A DNA stretch of 64,000 bases from Fistulifera solaris. Taxonomy: Eukaryota; Bacillariophyta; Bacillariophyceae; Naviculales; Stauroneidaceae. The notes beneath the pieces are model-generated. The model did no database searches, was not told where the DNA came from, and worked only from the letters and a program-made list of their open reading frames with translations. This document shows positions 55,879 to 64,000 of this stretch, piece by piece. The stretch covers positions 62,001 through 126,000 of the forward strand of contig AP026158.1 in assembly GCA_030295235.1 (NCBI GenBank). The letters run 5' to 3'. The first letter of the stretch is position 1. The number at the start of each line of letters is the position of its first letter. Position numbers and translations under genes: made by a program.

Positions 55879-56374
55879 TTTTTAAATAGTTCGTATCACA
55901 AAAGCTTATGCGATAAGGAAAAAAAAAGAAGAATAGAAATGCCAATGATGTGCTTTTATGGGAAAGAAGATTTTGCTTGGCTTCTGTTTTATTGACAACT
56001 GGGCAATTTTCATGTTGAGGAATTCGCGGTTTCTTTGTTCGCTGTTCGATGCGTCCAAAATGACCGCACGACGTCTGTTTCTACAGAAAAGGCTATACGA
56101 CACCAAGTGAACTTCAAGTCGTAGCGGTGCCCAACTTTTATACTAGAAAACGTGTAGCTTTACTGTACTATGAAGGTTTTCCGCGAATGAATACAAAGTA
56201 TTCTTCATGGCTGGATTTCAGACCCGTGACTTAAAAATTACCTGCGTGCGCACCTCGTCTGAAAATGCACCTGGGACAGACGTTAAAATTCTGCTTCACA
56301 GTACAACAATCTACGTAGCGCTTACGGCGAGGGGGGAATTTTAACGTACCTAGTAGTTTCCAGATGAGGCTTTT
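55879..56374. other. Divergent intergenic region
   Basis: About 0.5 kb between the one-helix protein and the duplicated leader of the first tandem family member. No recognised feature. Confidence 0.4.
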
Positions 56375-56556
56375 GTCGTGCAGCGAACAAAAGCAGATCT
56401 TGCATGCAATGTTTCGATCTTTTTATTCTTTTTGATAATCCGGTCGTGTGCCTCTCAGTGCAACCTTCTTCTGATTCTCAGGCTGCAAGTATTATTTCAC
56501 CGTTACCAAGCACAATTTACGATTCCTCAAGACTTTATTAAAGCCGGAAAGCAATT
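56375..56556 (+). promoter_or_regulatory. Duplicated promoter/leader of tandem family copy A
   Basis: About 182 bp directly before copy A, strongly similar to 60604-60784 before the intact copy C: shared GTCGTGCAGCGAACAAAAG, TGCATGCAATGTTTCGATC, CAACCTTCTTCTGATTCTCA and TTAAAGCCGGAAAGCAAT. The duplicated unit therefore includes upstream sequence, and the copies probably share regulation. Confidence 0.7.
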
Positions 56557-58016
56557 ATGACAGTGAATACTAATGTTTCCTTCCTCGAACTCATTCCGGA
56601 AGCTCAGCCGAAGCCGAAAGTGCCGAAAGTTTGGTACGCTGGCAGAGAGAAAATCGCTACATACAAGTTTCAAAGACTTCCCACGCTGATTGATCTTGAG
56701 CAAATGACAAGCGAGAGTAAGCTTTGGTCAATTTGGCAAGAAAATGATACACTCATTGTGACGGTTGGGGTCGTCCGACAAAATCGCAACCACCTGATCT
56801 GCGTCAATGATCATTTCATTCGCTTAACTTTCAACGACAGTTGGCTTTCGTTCCAATCCGGTAAAAGTTCGTATACTGTCATCGGGAAATCCGACTACGC
56901 CATTGCGGAGACGGCGGCATTTTGTGGAGTTTGGATATCATTGAAGAGTGTTCATATATCTGTGGATGTAAATCTTTCGATTTTAGCGTCGTTTCGCTGG
57001 ATCAGCTGTCTCTGTTTTTTCAGCCACATCCGACTCGAATTAACATATCACTTTCGAACATCAGTCCCAGGCAGTCCGTGTTTCTGACCCAATTTCAGCA
57101 TCCCATTTCTCTTCATTTCTTTGCCAACTTTTCTTCTTTGAATTGTTTTTCGGCTTTGAATCGTTTTTCGGATGGTGGTAAAGCTTTTGTAGAATCTCTT
57201 CTTCAAAGAGATTCACCTTTCGGTGATTTATGTTTGGAAGCGTCTGATACCGAAATGTTTCATCGCCTTTTACAAGTCAAGGCCATCAATACGCTGGAAG
57301 TAAAATGCCCTGACCACATGCGAGATAGTCTACCAATCTTTTCAGCAGCCGCCAAGCGCTTAAAGTTTTATTGTAGCGAAGTGCAGATGAAAACAACTAT
57401 GGACTGGTCGACTGTCAAACTTCCAAAAGAACTAGATCTGTCTTTTGCTTGTCACGAAGAGGCCCATTCTCATATTGTCTGTGCGTTTTTGCGCCGCATG
57501 GCCGAGTTAAAAGATGTTGTGAAGCTCGAACTTCATCTGCTTAACGCAGGTCTCGTACGTGGAGAACTCACAACGGCACTTATTCAAGCTGTGGATGCAA
57601 ATCAAAGCTTGGTGGAGATCATATTGCACAATGATTTCTTCTGTCGTAGCCAATGGAAGGAAATGTTGGAGACTATGAAGCGTCACAAGAGTTTCCGCCG
57701 GTTTATAGTGCCTTCTTGTCCAAAACGACTTGATCCTGACTACTCGATGTTGAAGCGATTGCTCAAGCGAAATCGACATATCGATTTTCTTCGGGATAAC
57801 GGACCGAGGAATGATGATGAGGTCAATTGGCTTTATGGTGACGGTTTCTTTATTCAAATGTGTCAAAGGGATCTCCAGCATGAGCCAGTGTCTCTGTTAC
57901 CGTCTCTTGTAGGTGAAATTCTGACCCAAAGTGCCAGTAACGACTTTCGGCGTTCCGCGCTTGTGATGGCGACGCATGGGGGTGCACTCTGTGCGTTAGT
58001 GCAATACGCGTCGTAG
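56557..58016 (+). CDS. Tandem diatom-specific family protein, copy A
   Basis: Close relative of the intact copy at 60785. It opens MTVNTNVSFLELIPEAQ, shares WYAGREKIATYKFQRLP, and contains GGKAFVESLLQRDSPFGDLC, MFHRLLQVKAINTLEV and a C-terminal half with LRR-like spacing (FLRRMAELKDVVKLELHLL, ALIQAVDANQSLVEIILHN, RRFIVPSCPKRLDPDYSML). A frame change at the T run 56920-56923 (four T here, five in copy C) removes one base; corrected length is 486 aa, equal to copy C. Compared with copy C there is a small exchange around residue 195, where copy A has extra SALNRF-type residues. It has no signal peptide or membrane segment. I recall similar multi-copy families in pennate diatoms, of unknown function. 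Confidence 0.65.
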
Positions 58017-58815
58017 TTTTCCCACGCATGATACATCCTTACATGGTACTCTAAAAGTCGTAAACAAGTAACGAGTTCTTAATGAGATAGGATGTTGTGT
58101 TATGAACGCATATTATAGTCAAAGACACGAAGTCTCGACGACGACGACTATCCATCGAATTGATTTCCGCAAATTATAGTGCGTCTTTACGGTGTTGCGG
58201 CGTGTATTAATATTATTTATTAGCGATTCATCAATACGCAATTTGTGAAATACATTAACAGTGCAATTAAAGAACTTTATTGTCGAAACACCTCATAGAT
58301 CTGCTTTTCTAAAACCTCAAGGATCTTGCATTTCACGAGTCATTATTGATAGCTGCATACAAAGTATCCTAGCCTGCTCTAGGTGTCCTCTTGTAGTTCT
58401 TGATGAAAACATTGATAGTTTCCTTTTAATTTTCAGAGATCATTCCCGTTTCTCTTACGTCTTGACAAGGTAGCTTTCAGTCACGGAATTTAGTTTGGGT
58501 ATCGGTGCGTCTTTTTTTGTTTTATGCGTTTCGCGGCATGCGAGAAAAATACCTGGTACCGGTACCGTACCGGTACCGTACCGTACCTGGTACCAGAAAC
58601 GGTACCGGTACTTGTAGAGACGCGAGATGAGGAGACGCGACGCGAGGACGACGCGGAAACGACTGTCGATGAATAATGATAATGATGTTCTGCAATAGAT
58701 GATGAGGCTGCCTTGTCATAAAATAGAAGCGTAATCAAATTTTTCATTTATATCACTCCTTCTCATCACAGACAGAAGCGCTAACTCTAGCCGCATCGAA
58801 AGACGGAACACAATC
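58017..58815. other. Intergenic region between copies A and B
   Basis: About 0.8 kb. It contains the GGTACC-rich cluster (separate entry) and, at 58478-58520, CAGTCACG plus a GGTGCGTCTTTTTT word that recurs before copy C near 60424-60475. Confidence 0.5.
58550..58613. repeat. Dense GGTACC/GTACCG cluster with two TACCTGGTA motifs
   Basis: A 60-bp run made almost only of overlapping GGTACC and GTACCG words, bounded by TACCTGGTACC at 58550 and 58584. It is self-complementary over most of its length and should fold into a strong hairpin. Confidence 0.7.
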
Positions 58816-59300
58816 ATGTCAACGAATGAATCTTTACTTGAATTGATTCCAGAATCGCAGCTGAAGCCGCATGTTCCGAACGTCATGTATGAAGAAATTT
58901 CGAAGACTTCCCAGGCTACAAGATCTTCATCAATTAAGGAGTGTATTTTCGCTGTGGTCGATTTGGCAAGAATATAACGACAGATTGATATTGACAGTCT
59001 CGACAGTCGGCCTTTTCGACCAGCATCTGTTTTGTTATGGTGGTTCCCATCTGGTTCGCTTGGTGGATGATGACAAATGCATCTCATTCAATTTTGGCTC
59101 TCTAAATTATACAGTCATCGGGAAATCTGAGCATGCCATTGCCAAGACAGCGGCTTTCTCATGGAGCCTAGATGTCTGTGAAGAATTCATCAGTATCCGA
59201 GTATTTGGTAAATGATTCAACTTTAACGTCGTTTCGCTGGATCAGCCATGTCTACTTCTTCAACAACGGCCGACTGCGGGTATTCGTTTCTCACTTTCGA
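58816..59300 (+). pseudogene. Tandem family copy B, truncated and decayed
   Basis: Begins like the other copies (MSTNESLLELIPESQLKPHVP) and in shifted frames continues SLWSIWQE, NFGSLNYTVIGKSEHAIAKTAAF, then breaks down. The C-terminal LRR-like half is absent here: within about 480 bp the sequence runs into the N-terminal part of another copy. Unlike the single-base breaks elsewhere, this copy has substitutions and missing blocks, so real decay is likely. Confidence 0.65.
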
Positions 59301-59339
59301 ACATTATTAGGCGGCCGCGAGTAAAACAGCAGAAAGTTA

Positions 59340-60355
59340 CAGAAATGGACCCTGGCTGGAACTCATTCCGGAAGCTCGGTCGAAGCCACAAATGCTGAAA
59401 GTTTTGTACGCTGACATGGAGAAAATCGCTTAATACAAATTTCTTAGCGTTCCCACGCTTAACGATTTTGTGGAATGACAAACGAGAGCAGACTTCGTCG
59501 ATGTGGCGAGAAAATGATATATTGATGGTGACGGAAGGGCATTCGAACAATTCACAACTACCTACGCTGTGTCGCGGATCATCTGATTGTCTTAGATGAT
59601 GATGACAAATGCCTTTTGTTTTGTTCCAGCTCTCTTTTTGTACAATGAAAAGCAAATTGCGGAGACGGCGGCTTTTGTGTGGAGCTTAGATATCTCTAAA
59701 GAATTCAGAGCATCCATGAACATGGGAAAAGCTTCGACTTTGGCGTCGTTTCGCTGGATCAAGTAGATCTGTTCTCAACCAAATCCGACTCGAACATCTT
59801 TGGTGTCAATTTCGAACATAAACCCCATTCAATTGGTTATTGACTCGATATTTGTATCCGATTTCTCTAGCTTTGATGTTCGACTCCTCTCTGAATTCAT
59901 TTTCGGATGGCTGTGAAAGCCTTGTAGCATCTCTTCTGTGAAGAGAATCCTCTTTCGGCAATTTAACCGTGAAACCTTCACACACTGGGACATTTCAGCG
60001 GCTGCCACAGGTCAACGCCATACAAACAAACGACCTTGAGATAAATACTTTAAATCTTGTCAGCATCCGCCCAACGCTTAAGATTCGGTCTTGTTGTTAT
60101 GCAGTCATTCGAGCTAGATTGGTCGACAGTCAAGACTTTTCCAAAAGAACTGGCACTGTCGTTTTTGTGTTACACTCCGCCTCAATTTGATTTTTGTCTC
60201 TTCTCTTCCTTCTCGCGCCGCATTGTCAAGCTGCGCGAAGCTAGAGCTGGAATGGCTTTACCCATAGCTGTGCCTGAGAGTTTATTTGCAAGGGCGTTCA
60301 TTCAAGCCTCATTACGCCTTGTCTCTTATACCAGAGAGATTGTTACGTAGCGACG
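59340..60355 (+). pseudogene. Tandem family copy D, heavily decayed
   Basis: Recognisable words of the family in several frames: WNSFRKLGRSHKC-like start at 59345 (DNA CTGGAACTCATTCCGGAAGCTC), TTGCGGAGACGGCGG, GTTTCGCTGGATCAAG, TTCGGATGGCTGTG, and FPKELALSFLC with LVDSQDFSKRTG nearby. It covers most of the gene but with many deletions; the C-terminal third is missing. It is older or faster-decaying than copy B. Confidence 0.55.
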
Positions 60356-60603
60356 ACAATACGTAGGCTCTAGAGTACGTCTTATTACTCCGTTAAAAAT
60401 ACTCTGTAGTCTGTAGTCGGTTTCAGTCACGAAAAATAAAGGGGTGTGGTTGTGGTTGCGGTGCGTCTTTTTTGTGTTTGCCGAAAGAGTATACACAGCA
60501 GAAGTATAGTTGTACCGCTAGTTGTACACTACTACGTACCTGGATTATTTACTACGGAGTACGTGACAGCAGATGAGAGATGAGAGATTCATTTTTATTT
60601 TTA

Positions 60604-60784
60604 GTCGTGCAGCGAACAAAAGCAGATCTTGCATGCAATGTTTCGATCTTTTTTTTGACAGGGAAACACATACGTTCGCCTCTCACTGCAACCTTCTTCT
60701 GATTCTCACGCTGCAAGTATTATTTCACCGTTACCAGACACAATTTACGATTCCTCAAGACGTTATTAAAGCCGGAAAGCAATC
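60604..60784 (+). promoter_or_regulatory. Duplicated promoter/leader of tandem family copy C
   Basis: About 181 bp matching 56375-56556, differing mainly in a 25-bp stretch in the middle (GACAGGGAAACACATACGTT here). Conserved blocks flank it on both sides. Confidence 0.7.
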
Positions 60785-62245
60785 ATGTCGGCGAATGATG
60801 TTTCCTTCCTCGAACTCATTCCGGAATCTCAGCTGAAGCCGCAAGTGCCGAAAGTTTGGTACGCTGGCAGAGAGAAAATCGCTACATACAAGTTTCAAAG
60901 ACTTCCCACGCTGATTGATCTTGAGCAAATGACAAGCGAGAGTAAGCTTTGGTCAATTTGGCAAGAAAATGATACACTCATTGTGACGGTTGGGATCAGA
61001 GGACTAGCAGATGACATCCACCTCTTCTGTGTCGATGATCATCTCATTCGCTTACCTGACAACGACAAGTGGCTTTCGTTCCAATTCGGTAATCTTTTGT
61101 ATACTGTCATCGGGAAATCCGAGCACGCGATTGCGGAGACGGCGGCATTTTTGTGGAATTTAGATATCTATGGAGGGTATACATATATCCGTTCATGTAG
61201 TTTTTTCAACTTTGGCGTCGTTTCGCTGGATCAGCTGTGTCTGTTTTTTCAGCCACATCCGACTCGAATTGACATATCACTTTCGAACATCAGTCCCAGG
61301 CAGTCCGTGTTTCTGACCCAATTTCAGCATCCCATTTCTCTTCATTTCTTTGCCAACTTTTTTTCTTTGAATTGTTTTTCGGATGGTGGTAAAGCCTTTG
61401 TAGAATCTCTTCTTCAAAGAGATTCACCTTTCGGTGATTTATGTTTGGAAGCGTCTGATACCGAAATGTTTCATCGCCTTTTACAGGTCAAGGCCATCAA
61501 TACGCTGGAAGTAAGATGCCATGACCTAAGGCGAGTTAGTCTACCGATCTTTTCAGCAGCAGCCGCCAAGCGCTTAAAATTCCATTGTACCGCATTGCAG
61601 ATGAAAGCAACTGTGGACTGGTCGACTGTCAAACTTCCAAAAGAATTAGACCTGTCTTTTGCTTTTCACGAACAGGCCCATTCTCGTATTGTCTGTGCGT
61701 TTTTGCGCCGCATGGCCGAGTTGAAAGATGTTGTGAAGCTCGAACTTCATCTGCTTAACGCAGGTCTCGTACGTGAAGAACTCACAACGGCACTTATTCA
61801 AGCTGTGCATGCAAATCAAGGCTTGGAGGAGCTCATATTGCATAATGATTTCTTCTGTCGTAGCCAATGGAAGGAAATGTTGGAGACTATGGAGCGTCAC
61901 AAGAGTTTCCGCCGGTTTATAGTGCCTTCTTGTCCAAAACAACTTGATCCTGACTACTCGATGTTGAAGCGATTGCTCAAGCGAAATCGACTTATCGATT
62001 TTTTTGGAAATAACGGACCGAGGAATGATGATGAGGTCAATTGGCTTTATGGTGACGGTTTCTTTATTCAAATGTGTCAAAGGGATCTCCAGCATGAGCC
62101 AGTGAATCTGTTACCGTCTCTAGTAGGTGAAATTTTGACCCAAAGTGCCAGTAACGACTTTCGGCGTTCCGCGCTTGTGGTGGCAACGCATGGGGGTGCT
62201 CTCTGTGCGTTAGTACAAGATTCGTTGTATTTGTCCGAGCCCTAG
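60785..62245 (+). CDS. Tandem diatom-specific family protein, copy C (intact)
   Basis: Intact 486-aa frame from MSANDVSFLELIPESQ. The N-terminal 170 residues contain LPTLIDLEQMTSESKLWSIW and GKSEHAIAETAAFLW. The second half has LRR-like strands and helices: INTLEVRCHDLRR, LPKELDLSFAFHEQ, FLRRMAELKDVVKLELHLL, ALIQAVHANQGLEELILHN, then RRFIVPSCPKQLDPDYSML, LKRLLKRNRLIDFF and SASNDFRRSALVVATHG. The protein is soluble and lacks a targeting signal. DNA identity to copy A is high over most of the gene, indicating a recent duplication or gene conversion. The LRR-like half suggests protein binding; no function is known to me. Confidence 0.75.
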   Translation: MSANDVSFLELIPESQLKPQVPKVWYAGREKIATYKFQRLPTLIDLEQMTSESKLWSIWQENDTLIVTVGIRGLADDIHLFCVDDHLIRLPDNDKWLSFQFGNLLYTVIGKSEHAIAETAAFLWNLDIYGGYTYIRSCSFFNFGVVSLDQLCLFFQPHPTRIDISLSNISPRQSVFLTQFQHPISLHFFANFFSLNCFSDGGKAFVESLLQRDSPFGDLCLEASDTEMFHRLLQVKAINTLEVRCHDLRRVSLPIFSAAAAKRLKFHCTALQMKATVDWSTVKLPKELDLSFAFHEQAHSRIVCAFLRRMAELKDVVKLELHLLNAGLVREELTTALIQAVHANQGLEELILHNDFFCRSQWKEMLETMERHKSFRRFIVPSCPKQLDPDYSMLKRLLKRNRLIDFFGNNGPRNDDEVNWLYGDGFFIQMCQRDLQHEPVNLLPSLVGEILTQSASNDFRRSALVVATHGGALCALVQDSLYLSEP

Positions 62246-62498
62246 AAAGCTCACCACCATAACGCCTTACTCTAGAGAGCGAGTTTCGTTATCATTCAAA
62301 CACAAAAAATACGTTTATTATAGGCAGAAAGTATTTTAGAATTATTGGTCGCCTTTCTAGAAACTGCTGTCTAACTAGGTCTTAGAATGAACGCTGACTC
62401 TATTCTTTGTGACCCTACTATTTCGACGAGTGGAACTAGTCCAAGAATTGCAACAAAAGGCTCCGATTCGTGTACGATCGTTATCTTTGCGGTCTCTT

Positions 62499-63507
62499 TT
62501 ACTCTGCATCGTGTCCCCGAACCAGATACACCGGATGCGATAACCGCGGGTTGGTAGTCCGATCCGTAGCGGTTTGAGCAATCACCACCAACGAATGCTC
62601 GACCCGTAGTATATTCCCTGACGGATACGATTCACAAGTGATATTGTCGTCGGGAATAGTCAGAAACACTGTCGTTGGAGGAGCCATGACAGCTCCCGGA
62701 TTCCCCGACAACCATTCTCGTCGTCCATTGACTTCCAAAGTGGCATCCGCGATCGTCCGTTCCGTTTTGTGCTCAATTTTGTCGCTTCCAACCGACTTCC
62801 AGATTATCGTTTCCATTAAACGTACCACAAAATCTTTCAAATCGACTTGACTGCAATTCTCGCCTTGCAAGGTAATTTTAATGGTCGATCCGGTCGTTAC
62901 AACGTCCGAAGGTGTACTCCAACCCCAATGAAGGATACCGCGCGGAAACACGACATTGGTGAGAATGTTAACTTTCCGAGGTGTCAAGGCAACGCTCTGT
63001 CCGGGGGGGAATGCAACGTGCGGCTTGTAAATGCAGCGGAACCGTCTCGTGAAAAAGCACTTGGCCTTGTGTAGATATAGCGCGGGCCGTGATTTGATAC
63101 GCAATTTCAAATGTTTGATGTGTCGTAGTGAAATGAAAACTACTGGGTAGAGAAGACGGCAATTCCCAGGCAAAGGGATATTCGTACGACAATTCGTTCT
63201 CCTCTTTCTCGATTTCTAGATCCTTTTCTTCGTTTGATGGTGCGTCCGATTTGTGAGCAAAGGAGTGAAGCGTGTAGGGAAATTTAACAAGAATCTCTTT
63301 TTCGATACGTTGCCTCGTAACAGGATGCAAATTGCCTTCCGTAACGGTTTCTGTCTCATTCGACGTAACTTGTTCGTATCCTAACAATTCGAGTTCAAGG
63401 CGACAGATGCTTTTTGACTCCTTCTCTGGCGTCCAGCTCACACATCCTTGAATCAATTGACCTGCCGTGCAGTGAGTATTTTCAACTTGCAAATGCATGG
63501 ATGACAT
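62499..63507 (-). CDS. Arrestin-like domain protein
   Basis: About 335 aa. Arrestin-N-like half: MHLQVENTHCTAGQLIQGCV, LELELLGYEQV, ILVKFPYTL, YPFAWELPSSLPSSFHF, FEIAYQITARA. Arrestin-C-like half: ALTPRKVNILTNVVFPRG, STIKITLQGENCSQVDLKDF, VRLMETIIWK and LRVEHSLVVIAQT. This strand plan and the WELPSSLPSSF-type phrase are typical of alpha-arrestin/VPS26-like folds, which adapt membrane cargo to trafficking or ubiquitin ligases. The frame changes at the run of seven G (plus strand 63003-63009), fitting one extra base and restoring AARCIPPGQSVALTP. The start is MSSMHLQ (63507); the open frame extends 14 codons further but without an ATG. Confidence 0.75.
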
Positions 63508-64000
63508 TTTTCCGCTTGCGTTTACTTGTAGACTTTCATTCAAGTTCAAATGAAAACGAAAATGAATACGATTGCGAGCTTTTCATTACCAGGTACCAGG
63601 TACGTACTGGTACTTTGTAATCCAGATGATTCATTCTCGTGTAATAAGGTTGTAACAGAGAGACACAACCACGGATCAAAATTATTAGCGTCAAGAAGTA
63701 CTCCGGGAGTACTGAGTAGCGGAAGGACGCAATAGCTCGTGACTTTGAAAGAGGGAAAATTATTCCGTCAATTCTGACTTTCTCCTTAGCTCTCTAGGTG
63801 TCCTGACTTAAATAACGTACCGTAGCTTTTTCTGTCACGTTTCCGAAATTATCAAAAAAACAGGTGGTACCGGTATTCACTGATCTCACATTATTTGGCG
63901 GCAATAACGCCAGAGTCACGCTACATAGATCTCATTCCCCTCTTTCTTTCGAATCACGCGGCAAAGAAACTATAACACAGGATCTCAAACAATGACGTTA
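63508..64000. other. Divergent region at the window edge
   Basis: Contains two overlapping TACCAGGTA motifs at 63588 and 63594 directly upstream of the arrestin-like gene, and a further GGTACCGG at 63868. An ATG at 63992 in the last bases could start a rightward gene but too little is present to judge. Confidence 0.45.

Overview
The window looks like nuclear DNA from a photosynthetic stramenopile, most likely a raphid pennate diatom. Evidence: compact genes with few short GT-AG introns (68-133 bp), a DUF6824-type domain gene, a diatom-style PLAC8 protein, an HSF-type regulator, a plastid one-helix LHC-like protein with an SAF-type presequence, alpha-type carbonic anhydrases, and a tandem family that resembles lineage-specific diatom proteins. 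Species assignment is inference. No rRNA, tRNA, CRISPR array or intact transposon was recognised.

Layout. 0-9 kb: a 12-TM MFS carrier, a small SH3-like protein, a CXXC zinc-finger protein, and a nucleotidyltransferase-like gene of unknown role. 9-25 kb: long-chain acyl-CoA synthetase, class I/II aminotransferase, CstF-77, a 2.4 kb gene-free stretch with diverged repeats, HSF, class 3 lipase and the spliceosomal WD40 protein SMU1. 25-36 kb: two tandem alpha-CA-like secreted proteins, a NikA-like nickel/peptide-binding protein whose halves are in swapped order, and a CAS1-type acetyltransferase with its SGNH domain at the C-terminal side. 36-47 kb: VPS51, a DUF6824 protein, RFC5, a Cdh1/Fizzy-related APC/C activator and a PLAC8 protein. 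47-51.4 kb: three related 70-84 aa small proteins in a gene-poor stretch. 51.4-56 kb: a CinA-like/NMNAT-like fusion, NFS1 cysteine desulfurase and a plastid one-helix protein. 56-62.3 kb: a tandem family with two long copies and two decayed copies. 62.5 kb to the end: an arrestin-like protein.

Many strongly conserved genes need one or two single-base frame corrections, mostly at homopolymer runs and mostly an absent base. I read most of these as consensus errors in the assembly rather than biological decay, so the coordinates below give whole gene spans and say where the frame changes. The only clear pseudogenes are the two decayed copies in the last tandem array.

The most unusual items are the circularly permuted NikA-like protein, the domain-swapped CAS1 neighbour, the small-protein trio, and a nine-base motif (TACCTGGTA / TACCAGGTA) found about 14 times, all but one outside genes, where about 0.5 would be expected by chance.
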